From Phoronis australis (taxonomy: Eukaryota > Phoronida > Phoronidae): a DNA stretch of 55,405 bases. Location of the stretch: assembly GCA_002633005.1 (NCBI GenBank), contig NMRA01000014.1:1520532-1575936 (forward strand), in the 5' to 3' direction. Below the pieces are notes generated by a model that was not told the origin of the DNA, made no database searches, and saw nothing but the letters and a program-made list of their open reading frames with translations. Positions 35,536 through 46,600 of this stretch are shown here, piece after piece. The first letter of the stretch is position 1, and the number at the start of each line of letters is the position of its first letter. A program made the translations under genes and the position numbers.

Positions 35536-35705
35536 ACTGCTGTGTGGTGGGATGTACCAGTGCCTAAAGGAAAATGGGCAAAGCCTTTTAAAATATGAAT
35601 GGATGAACAAGGACACCGTGTTCCATACATTTCCCATAAAGAAGAAGAAACTGCGACAAACTCAGTGGCTGTGGCAGATCAAGCGGAAGAACTTTGATGT
35701 CAACC
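35536..35705 (+). pseudogene. Broken THAP zinc-finger domain
   Basis: Frame one gives HCCVVGCTSA then a stop. A different frame shortly after gives VFHTFPIKKKKLRQTQWLWQ, continuing IKRKNFDVNRC. Together these are the C-x(2-4)-C start, the FHxFP core and the W...I.R.NF block of a THAP DNA-binding domain, in order, but interrupted. It is likely a relic of a transposase or THAP-family gene carried in the copy B insertion. Confidence 0.6.
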
Positions 35706-36238
35706 GGTGTCAAAAATCTAAAATAAATTAGCGAATTTAAACTAACCAAACAATGGCAGGAGATGAGAAATACAAAACTATGAGATATTAAACATGCTAC
35801 TGTTTAATGGTTGTGTTACACCTGTTAATGATTATTGAGTCAAAGTTTGAGGGTGTAGTAGGTCACAAGATTACGATGTTGTCCGAAACAGCTGCGCAAC
35901 TTCCTTGTATTTAAAGCAGTCATGTCGTTTCGGGAAACATAGGTACTCATTAGCATTTGAGGCGCATCACTCTACGCAAGCGCTCCCCTTTAAATCCTTT
36001 CTTGGTACAGATCACGTGCTAGTATTCATAACCCCATGAGGCGTGTCCTTCAATTTAACACTGCTTATACTAAATGTGACTACACTGAGGGGCCCGTTAG
36101 CCAAAGGCAAATTTTAAATTTACTCCAATTTTAAGATACAACTTAAATTTGTCTCAAGTACCTTTCTTAAGTTTGACCTTTGTCTTAATGAACTTAAGTC
36201 AGTTACTTGGAACGGTCGGGCCCCTGTACTATACTTAC

Positions 36239-36449
36239 GCTCATGGTTTAACCAACCGACGTCAGTGAAGTTCTGTGCATAATTGGCTCGGCTCCATACT
36301 GAACTAATTTTCCTCATCCTCGTATCTACGTATGTGATAGACTTTGCAAACATGCTCTCCCTTGGAACTTCGTTTGTAAAATAATACAATATTACGAGAA
36401 CCAATTGGCCAACAATGAGGATCATCACCAAGATTTTCCAGAAGCCCAT
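36239..36449 (-). other. Second copy of sulfotransferase exon 1
   Basis: Same 70 codons plus one base, same start context and same GTAAGT donor as 26381-26591, with four amino-acid differences (I9M, A43T, A51V, K56N). It lies in copy B. It is most likely the other allele of exon 1, left in the scaffold by failed haplotype merging. If the duplication is real, it would be an alternative first exon of the same gene. Confidence 0.85.
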
Positions 36450-37454
36450 TTTACAACGTCACTCTTGTGATTCGCATGAGCTACTGGTCTGTGCTCACAT
36501 CAGCCCTCATATATTGTAGTTGGCCGAGATCTGCAGGATTTGTTATGACAAGAGGCAGTTATTACAAGCAGTGTAACATGACACGCAGCCACAAGCCAGT
36601 AACTTTCTGCCTGTACACTCTAATTAGAATACCAGCATTTTTGTTAAATAGTTGGTAAAAATCAAAACATTTCACAAAAGTAATTTATGATATCAGGTGG
36701 ATTATTTTCTAGGCCCAGTTAAAGATTTTACATTCTCAGCAGTTGCCGAGAATTCGGTGCAATACAGGAGTTAGAATCACTTTCCAAAAAAACTCTTTTG
36801 TTTTATTATCAACTGAGCCCTTTGATTCATTCATGTGTTGTTTTTTGTTTTCTGACATGCACTTTATGTAAAAATTGCTATAACAGTCACTACACAGAAC
36901 GTAGATTATTGCCGCATTTCGAATATTAAAAAGGTAATACCTAAGACGTTGCTTCCCCTAACGATAATTCCCAAAACATAAAACGGCGACGGATCGTATT
37001 TTATTTGCAAACGAGACAATGAGCAACGTGACTGGATTTGAAATTGAAGTTAATGAAGTCAGCCATGGCAACTACTGTTCCGTTAGCAGCATGGTCATAA
37101 AACATTTTCAATTGATCTCCAATACTTGGTTAATTTTAAGTCGGTCGGCAATTTATTTCCCAGCTGTCATCGCGGTTAGAGTGCAATTTATTCGTCAACT
37201 TGATAGCACCAAATTCACGAGCCCGAAATGAGTTCCATGTAAATTGTTGAAATTCTACGTATGATGAATAAATACATGTTGTAAATTAATTTCGCGTCCA
37301 ACAGCACGAGAGGCATCTTACGTGTTTTAGTGGTATGATGTTTTTCTAGTCTCAAAGTTCTGACACATCATTTCTAGTGTTTTAAAGCAGCAAACTCCAG
37401 AAATATAATAATACGATGAATACTTTCAGTCATCCAGTTGAGTAACTGAATAAT

Positions 37455-39811
37455 TTGCAGAAAATTAAATCAATTACTGGACTAACAGATTGATTCGGCT
37501 ACGTTGCGTTCTCATCTTGAGGACTTCGACAGGCCACTGAGATCGTCACGTGACTCATCATGTGCAGATAGCACAGTTTGCGCGGGATGAATGGTGAATG
37601 TTGGCCAATTCCCCTTTTGTCCACTGACGTCACAAGCATACTAGCGCCCCCAGTGGAGGCCCTGAGAACTCGTAAATAAACCGAGTTCGTGAACCCGGTA
37701 GTATCCAGCCTAGCCGAGCCAAGCTGGCGAACAGACTTGTATTTATTGTGGGACGTTGAGTATCGCTTTTTTCTAAAAACATAATGCATGGTATATAATA
37801 ATGAATGGTGTATAGTACCAATTAATTATGAATGAAAGATTCCTTTTTAGTCGAGCGTAAACGAGGCTATTTCGCGTGGGGATAAAACTTTGGCTTTGCC
37901 GGCGTGTGTAACACAGAAGAACAGTTGGATCGTGTTGCAGGATAGCTAGAATGAATATTCCAATTTTCTTAATTTATTGGAACAATATTGATTTTGTGAG
38001 AGGTATGACATGCAACATTATTTAAAAAACACACTAAAACATAGCGACTCTGGAAAAATCATAAAAAATACTTTAACCACAGTCGCCAACATGCTTGTTT
38101 ACGAGTTCTCAGGGCCTCCACTGGGGGCGCCAGTATGCTTGTGACGTCAATGGACAAAAGGGGAATTGGCCAACATTCACCATTCTGCGGGATAGACCTA
38201 TATTCACACCGACAGGAGGCGCGTTCCAAAACGAGGCTCTCTACGATAGCTCTGTTGGCTTATCGACATAGTTGTATTCCGCCTTGCTCGAACGGCGATA
38301 GAAAATATACAGACACTCAATTGTCTGTTTTACAATCCCTAAGAACGTTTCGGAAGCGTTGGGTCGTTGCCATACGCCGCGACGAAGGAAAATAGTTCAG
38401 TGTAAAATTTATAAATGTTTCGAAAAGTTTGATTATATTTTGTCGCATCTCGGTTGCCGAGCATCATAGCAACCATGAACTACCGGTGAATCTCGTTAGG
38501 CCAGCCACCTGTGTTTTCCTGACAACGGATTGAAACATGACTCATTTTTCTTTCCAATTGAAAAATCTCACGAAATTCCCCCAACGAGGCCTAAAAATTC
38601 CCCCAGTGATTGAAAATTTCCCTCCGAAGTTCAAATTACCTGTAACCACAAAGGTGACAATGATTTGAAGGAGCACAAATTGCTACTTGATATAGAGCTT
38701 ATGAGAGCTTGCAACAAGAAGAGTGGTGCTAATGATGGTGATCAGGAGGTAGATAATTCTGGCCCCAGTCACTCCAGGCAAGCACAGGTACCTTTCCTCT
38801 CGAATGAGGACCCTGAAGAAATATTATAACTATGCTTGCTTAGTCCAGTGAACTGAAATTGAGCTCTAAAACGAGGTCACGCTTTGGAAGGACGAATTAG
38901 GTGCTTTAATTTTTAAAATTCAACTTTGTCCAGATTGATATTTGAAACCTAACACATGATATAGATGTAAGAATTATTTAAAACAAGAAAGCAGAATTGA
39001 TGGTCAAATAATTTTTATTTTCAATTACGAACCTGTTTTTTATTTTAGTAAAAATATATTTAATAACATCAATTATTCATGCATATCAATGACAAATCAA
39101 CTGTTAGTCCGGGTAGTCCCTAATTCACTACCAGGACCTATAGGCTATGTTTGATGTTAATATTCTTTATCAACAAATAAAACCAGATGTGATTTGCACA
39201 GTCGGACAGCAAAATGCGATGAGCCACCACTGTCGAATATATCTTCAACTCGTCAAAAATACGAGCAGATGACCTGTTCGTTTAGAAAGCATTTTTATCA
39301 ACAATTTACAAGAAGAAACAGCATAATACCTAATCCGTAACACGATTGATGCAATTTGGTCATAGTTACTTTTTATGTTTCGAACCTAGTTTTCCGAAAA
39401 GACTTATACCCTTTCGTCAGACAACTCTTTGGTACATTGACATATTCTCTAATGTATTTTTCTACGTCTCTGTGGTTAATTATCGGCATATTTTTAAGAT
39501 TTAATATCCAGATTGGACTCGAAAGACCAGCCATTTAACTCACGCAATATCCACTTCCGCTTTGTTTAGCGCAGTGAGCCTCGCTTTGGATTGTAATGTC
39601 TGAATCCCAGCGTAAACAGACAAGGGGGCCTGAGGTTTCTGCTGCCAAGAACGTGGGATAGGGCACTAAAGAGTATCCCGCGCAAAGTGTACGTGCTGTC
39701 GATCACGTGATGAGTCATGTGACATCTCAATGGCTTGCCGAAGTCCTCGAGATGAGGACGCAACGTAGCCACCTCAATCCGTAAGTCCAGTAATTGATTT
39801 ATTTTCTGCAT
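37455..39811. mobile_element. Long-TIR element, copy B, with a nested MITE
   Basis: Counterpart of 27859-29540. The left arm contains the 597-bp MITE at 37589-38185, which accounts for most of the extra length. Confidence 0.6.
37589..38185. mobile_element. 597-bp MITE with about 90-bp terminal inverted repeats and an 8-bp target duplication
   Basis: The left end GAATGGTGAATGTTGGCCAA, continuing through GACGTCACAAGCATACT and GAGAACTCGTAAA, is mirrored at 38095-38185. Flanks are CGCGGGAT (37581-37588) and TGCGGGAT (38186-38193), matching in seven of eight bases. An 8-bp duplication is typical of hAT or P-type transposition. There is no coding capacity. Copy A lacks the element. Confidence 0.82.
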
Positions 39812-40712
39812 GCCAGAATTATAAGTTCTATGAGCTTTTTACTTGTATTTATAGACACCACAATTGACAACAACAAATCTTAAATAAAAGCACAAGCAAC
39901 AAACGTTACTTTGGTATTCCCCTCAGTTGCGTGCGTCATGATAGTAAAATGCCTCGTCTATCATAGCGAATACGCCGCCGCTCATATTAGAAAAGACTGC
40001 GTTTTCTAATGTCACGGGGATCTCTGAAAAGACCTCACCAACAAAAAGAGCCCATGTTTAGGAAACTAGGACAACAACACCCCATGGGGGGGGGGGTCTT
40101 TGGGGATTGTTTTGCGGGTCTGACACGGGACGAAGATGGCAAGTTTTCATCGTTTTCTTAATTTCAGTCTTTAATGGACAGTTTAATCATGTCAACTTTA
40201 TGAATAACTCGCGCCGCCAGACTTCTTGTATAGCCAGTGTTGGAGAACTCTTCGTAAGTACTTTCACATGGCGGGAAGGAAAACTGACTTTATATTTCTT
40301 ATATTACCCGCGACAATTTAGCGCGAGATCGCAACACTTGGTATCATCAAAACTAAGTTCCACTGAAGATCAAATTCCTCCTCACGTATTGCAGCTTCTT
40401 CCAAAACGATCTGTCAGTGTGCTCAGGTATTTTCTTGATTATAACAACACCGTCTCAGCCAGCCACTGGAACAAGACGCCTTGAAGATGAGCGTGTTCTT
40501 GTGCTTTTCAATAATAACCATTTATGCCACCTTTTGGGAACGATGACACAAGATAACAGATGTAAGAGTTGCGGAATATACACTATGATGCTGGAGATAT
40601 TTTGGTTTCACAACAATTTATAGGCAGCACAACCCTCCGTCTGGTGGACAACAGCCAGTTTTGCCTCCGCCAACTCCGAAGTTGACACTGGTTTTACTGC
40701 TCTCCATCCTTA

Positions 40713-40856
40713 GCATGGGCGGCGCACCATAGGGGGCTGGGGGGCTATAGCTCTCCACTTTGCTAGGCCGCACATGCTCAATAGGCGGTGCACCACAGGG
40801 GCGCTGAGGGGGCTTTAGCCTCCACTTTTTTCAGTGCTGCGCCGCCCATGCGTAGT
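40713..40856. repeat. GGCGGCGCA-type short element (copy B)
   Basis: Allelic to 30459-30600 and nearly identical. Confidence 0.6.
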
Positions 40857-43133
40857 CACCACGGATTTCCCACGTTTACACCCCCGTTAAGACCAGTTAT
40901 TCCCCACGACAGCAATTTTACCCCCACCTCCTCTTTGGTCATTTAAGGTAATCATTATTAGAAAGGGGTAGCACAAACTAACTTGAATTCGCAAAATCTT
41001 TACGTGGTCCCAAAGTAAGATTTTTCCCTGTCGCGCTTACTTCAGGTTCCCTGATCGTCACAAATTGCGTATCCCATTCAACCTGGTGTTAGCCGCGTGG
41101 ACGTGGTTGTGATTGAGAGACAAATCTCGCCGTGAAGGCAGCGAGAAATCACTTTTTGAGTTGGGCAATGATATTTTTGAATTTAAGGAGTAAATGTTAA
41201 ATTATTAAGTTAACTTTGGTAGGTTACAAAAGAGAAGTATTTCCAACTCATTCTTTAGGCGGTATAAACGTAAACCCTTACCGAGGAATGAGAAATTCGG
41301 AGAAATTCGGACAGTAGCAACATCACCTCGTAATGCGTAGATGGAACATCATGTCGGAAAATTTCGTTATAGTTCTTTGAAAATGAGGCCTAACGCCAAG
41401 ATACATTTTATCCTGGTTCAGTATGGGAAAAGTGGACAGGTTCATACACTGGCGGGGTTCACTTTGAAAGAGTGTGGTAGCGCGGTCGCTGGTACATTGA
41501 ATAATTAGGTGCGGGTTCGTTGGGCAAGATACCACGGACCGCGGTACAACAAATGCTGTCTCAAAATCCATTATAAACAATTGGTAACCACTTCCTACTG
41601 CCTGCCACGCGGGTACGGCCAAATGCTACTGAAGTGCCCAATTTCATCAATCTACATCGCAATTCACCGAAACATCGATTCTCAGAACTTATTTTGAGTT
41701 AGAAAAAACCACTTTGTGCACTTTGCTGCTTGGTTGTTCCGATGATAGAAACTTTCCTGAATATCAGCCTGCGTCAAAGTTCACTGAAGCTTCGTCAATT
41801 TCTTACAAAAATTGACCGATAAAATAGTGAAAATATCCTTTATGAAGCGGTCGATTTTCGTAGACACACAAACCATGTAAATCAGACCCGTGTAGGTTAC
41901 GCAAAGAAAATAACCTCGACAGGTCTCTCCATAACAACTACAGGCGCACGCAACTGCCGATTGCTTATAAACATCATATGCATGCTCATTCCAAGAGCTG
42001 GGATTTACAACAAATGATTTACATAAAAAAAAACAAAAAAACGAGAAATGAGAGCAAGGAGTGAGAGGTTATTGGAGAAATACAGGTTTGCTTTCCCTAA
42101 AAATTGTCTTCTAGAATTTAAAAATCTGAATCACTTCGCCCTGGTTGTGTATTATAAGTGTGCAAGTTGTGTGTAAGTTAGGACTTTTCCAAAGTATGTA
42201 CCAATAGAGGCACGCTTTGAAATGAACGTAGGACACAAGTATTTGTTGCTTTGTTTGATGTTTTTGTTTTGAGCTTGGTATTGTGACAAGGATGGAAACA
42301 ATTAAGCAGTATATACCTCATCTAGCGACATCGTCTTTTCCAACTGTAGTTCTTTAAATGTAGCTGGAAATAGAATTGTGTAATTACAGACAGGTCTACT
42401 TGCATTCGACAATTAGAAGACATAACAGACACCACAGTTTTCGCTGTCAAGTTTTAAATATAAAACTGGCCTCTACAACCTGTTTATTTACGCAGAAAGT
42501 CAACGATGTGATTAGGCCAAACAAAAGCACAATTGGTTTTGGTCTCTGTTCTATTTTTGAAAAACATCGAGTGGGTAGGACATTTTTTAGTAGCTCACGT
42601 TTTCAAAAAAAATTCACTTGAGGCAAGCAAAAAGGATGCAAGATCTCTTTTGTTACCCATCGTTTGGTAAGTTATGGCGTTTCATACTCTTCTTTTTATT
42701 TTACCCTTGCCTTCGCACAATTTTTCAAAAAACACACACGAGACCTTGGCTCAATGCGGACGGGTTTCTTGTAGTTTGTGAGCGCAGGTCTCAAAATGAG
42801 TTGAGGCAGAGACCAGAATCAACTATGTTTTTTGCCTTATCAGCTGATCCTTGAACACAAGCAAATGTTACGTACATATGCGTTCAGTGCCACTTGTACG
42901 CATGGGCAGCATTCAAAATATTGTTTCTTTCCCTTCATACTATCTTCGTACATGCGTAGAAAGCACAACTTGAACACTTTTTTTCTCAGGCGAGAGGACA
43001 CCCTTCTATGAACTCTCCGATCGTTCATCCCTTAACAAACAAAGCATCAAAAGAAAAAAATGGCAAAGGCACGCTTATGGTGTGTGGAAAACGCAGTGCA
43101 CTATTGGGACTAAGCGACCAAACACATTTTTCC

Positions 43134-43650
43134 GCAGGACAGAATGCACTCCCGAAATGTCCCAAATGACTCATACTTCCAACTTTTAGTCGTACCCTAC
43201 CCTCAACCTGGAGTCACCTATTCGACCCCTTGTCACGCCCACCTCAACTACCATGCAGGCTAGTCGCTCGTCGAAGTTTGGATACTCTCTAGACAATACC
43301 ACCACCAGAGCTGGCACAGTCAGATACGCTCATGCCTTCAAGTTGGCCTACACGTAGTATCGCCTGGGCCTATACATGTACATAGCCATGCAATGTAGCC
43401 AGGTAGATGTTTTTAGGGGTTGACAATGGTCACAGCCCCTATTGTCACACGAAACACATATTGTCAGCCTCTGGTGAGCCACAATATGTGTAGGGTGCGA
43501 CAATAAATGCCGAGAACACCGACGCATGCTTTTGCCAGGGCGACAATATTTATTGGGTACGATAACAACTACTCGTGTAGTATTGGTTTTGGTGAAGAGG
43601 ATATCTTAAAGTGCACTAAAGAAAATTTTTATCCCAGATGATGACAGTAC
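43134..43650. other. Unique sequence between the duplication and the calpain exons
   Basis: No exon was recognised. It contains several GACAATA/TATTGTC words in inverted arrangement, for example ACACATATTGT facing ACAATATGTGT around 43455-43493, which could form a hairpin. The last calpain exon was expected here, but no frame with the usual terminal EW motif was seen. Confidence 0.45.
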
Positions 43651-43654
43651 TAAC

Positions 43655-46600
43655 CTATCATGCTTATCAGTCTCGACGTACAAAGAATAAAATCCTCAAA
43701 ACTCATCACAGCCATCTTGCCACCGAACCTGACAGCGATAGAACGCAGAACACCGAAACCGATTGAATAGTCTGGAAAAGAATTTGTTAAAATTACTGAT
43801 TCTTCAAGACATTTCGCCTCTGTCCTAAATTGATTTTTGACCACCATTTGTGATAGGGTGACCAAATTATCCCCCGGGCCGCCTCGGGACGCACGCATTT
43901 TTAAGGTTATTACTTTATACACTAATGATTACTTGTGTAAATATAAACCAGATGGGCCTTAATATCTTAGCAATACTTTTCTAATGCATGGAACTTTAAG
44001 ACTATAGCGTTTCTTCGAATATAGGGCCAGTCGTTATTTTATGCCAATCAGACAAGATCTGCACTTTCACAGCTAATTAAGTATTGACAGACTAAAGACA
44101 TCCCATGTAAATATTGGATTAAATAACAAGCAAAATAGCAAGTGTTGCAAACGTTACAATGGAAACATAAGACGAAATAACGATTCCGAAGAAAATTTAA
44201 AATTCGACGGCCTTTTTTATTCGAATTTAATCCCATAAAGTCATGACCACATTTGTGGGAATTTGTGTGATACACTGACGAGTTCGATGTCCTTTGGCAT
44301 GACAGACAACATAATTCAAATCACGGAATTGTACGTTTGACTCTGTTTTCACAGAATTTCCCATTTCAGTCGGGTGCATTGGGAATTTGTGAACCAGATG
44401 TTTTATGTACACATGTTATTGAAGAAGCAGCTCATAGGTTTAATTGCATTAGTTGCCATGGCAACTAATTTTGCATTTTCAATATAGTGCTACTGTTTTG
44501 AGGTACTATGCAAATCTATTACATTGGGCAATTTGCTTAACACATGTTTCTAGAATGCATTTACTGAACCATATGACGGCTTCCTCCGTGAGCTATTAAA
44601 GGGAATGTTCAACAATTCGGCACATTGGTAGCTTTGCACAGTGACATGCGAGTTCGTCTGCTAAGCACGTCGCTCGGATGCGCAACGACATCACAGAAAG
44701 CTGAGCGCACAACAAAACGGAGACTGACTGGAGCAAAAAGTCGCAACCGGGTCGTGCACCATTTAACATTCATAAGATGCTCACCTAAAGTCAGAAACAG
44801 TTTTCTGAATTCGTGGAAATCAATTCGATTTTCTTTGTTGACGTCATACTTATCGAACATGTGTCGCCAGAGCTCAATTTCCGCCAATAGCTTCTTAACT
44901 TCACCAAACGTAAGAGAACCATTTTTGTTTGTCTTACGTTAAGAATTAAGGCAAAATATGTACAGCACCTAATTTACGATTGCGTTGTATCATTCAAAGC
45001 AACTTCAAATAAGTTTAGGACTGTACAAAGGTTTCACGGACAAGCTGCACAATGACGGAGGTCAACAATAAACATATAAAAATTATAAGAATTAATTCAT
45101 TATGCAATTCGAAGCCGAGGCTACCGACTTGAGCACGAACTGAAAGGAACCCGATAAATCCCATTTCATTGTCTAGCCCCATGGAACGCAAAATTATATA
45201 TGGTACATGTAGTTTATAGGGTAGTAACATACACTTTGATCTCGATTCCATTCGACACATTGACTTGATTATCAAGTGGTGTGTATTTGTCCAATGTTCA
45301 CTACACATGTATTCGCTTTCGAGTACCCAAATGTGCGAGTCGGATTACTGCTAAGAAAATCACTGTGAGACGTATAGAGGTATCACTTAACTCGTACCTT
45401 GGTATGCACTCAACTCGACTCGGACAATAATCACTCATTGACAGTAAAACAATTGCATCAATGCTGTTCGCTGTTGCCCACCCAGTGGCGTTCGCCTTCA
45501 AATTTTTGTCGCAGCATCTAACCGCACGGGAAAGCCAAAAATATCAATAATGGAAGCAAGAAGCCTTGTATCACGACTCTACTCTTGAAACCTATTGGAC
45601 CAAATTTATGACTCAAGTTTAAAAGGGACACTATTGGTGAGAAAAATGATTTTCTGTGGATTCAAACCTGTCAGCCCTGATAGGTGTTTACTCGCAGAAC
45701 AAAGTTCAGAAGGCCAAAATGGACTCACACGCTAGTGAGGTCTCACAATTTAAAAATATTAAAACTTATCGGGTGGTGATTTCACCAGAAATCGTAAAGG
45801 CTATACGACGTATAATGTGCTTAATATTCAGAAAGTTTGGTAGAAATCCGTTACTCACTTTTCCTGTTATTCCATGGAAACGTCGACAGCAGCATTGATG
45901 GATTGGAGATTTGTAGTAAACCCAAGCGGTCCGCCGCCAATAGATGTCATGGTCGGCTAAGTAAATATTACAAGCTATCTGGCATGCCACTTTATAAGAA
46001 AATTACGTGCAAGGTACGCAAAAAGGATACGTCGTGTTTTGCCAGCAAGGAACGGCTTGCTTCATTTTCAAGGTCCACAACACGTCCAAACCCTGGAAAG
46101 TGAAAAGCAAATACGATGAATTTTGTCTTGTCTCACCACTCAAAACTTCATATATTGATCTCTTAATTTCAGGCCATTCTCCTACTCATGACGTCATTTT
46201 AAGAGTAAATGGAGAAGCAATATAAAACGTTAGTGCTTGATTTATGAACGTAAAAATCTTTGTTAATTTTAAAATACCTAACGGAAGACTGAATGTAGAA
46301 ATTTTCCCTCCTAATTAGTATATGAATATGTAAATCTTGAATTGGCGTGGAAATATAGATCAATTTTAAGTCTGTACGCCACCGACGTTCAATAGATCAC
46401 GTGATGTGGCCAACAGGTGGCGTGCACACCAAACTTAAAAATGTTTGTTACATTCTTAGTAACAATTAAAACCCGGGACATTGTCAGCAGTCTTATACAT
46501 GTAAGTTAAACCGTGTAATGAGTACATAAAACAATGAACCCTAGTGTGCTATGTGTAGCCTAGTGCATGCTTGTATTTTGCTTCAACATTTTGCTGGTAC

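Larger units (their letters stand above)
34181..36172. mobile_element. About 2-kb insertion present only in copy B, flanked by TAAGT
   Basis: Copy A reads ATACATGTAAGTTGACC without a break; copy B has ATACATGTAAGT at 34169-34180, then about 1990 bp, then TAAGTTTGACC from 36168. TAAGT at both edges fits a 5-bp target duplication. Inside are a minus-strand LINE C-terminal fragment (34226-34684), a broken THAP domain (35536-35705) and sequence I do not recognise. It lies in sulfotransferase intron 1, close to the exon 1 donor. Confidence 0.75.
33106..43133. repeat. Duplicated segment, copy B (left end of the right contig)
   Basis: Matches 25263-32792 in the same order and orientation. It is longer because it carries a 2-kb insertion near 34181-36172 and a 597-bp MITE at 37589-38185, and it lacks the 265 bp at 27314-27578. 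The last matching bases are the word ACACATTTTTCC at 43122-43133; sequence after that is unique. Confidence 0.92.

Noticed and set aside
45015-45140. Candidate EF2 helix exon with LGFELHNELILIIF
   Set aside because: No donor brings it in phase with the EF loop at 44932. The 45882-45956 candidate fits in phase and homology.
45656-46225. Three overlapping plus-strand frames of 72-88 residues
   Set aside because: They match no family I know and lie antisense in calpain introns, overlapping a calpain exon.
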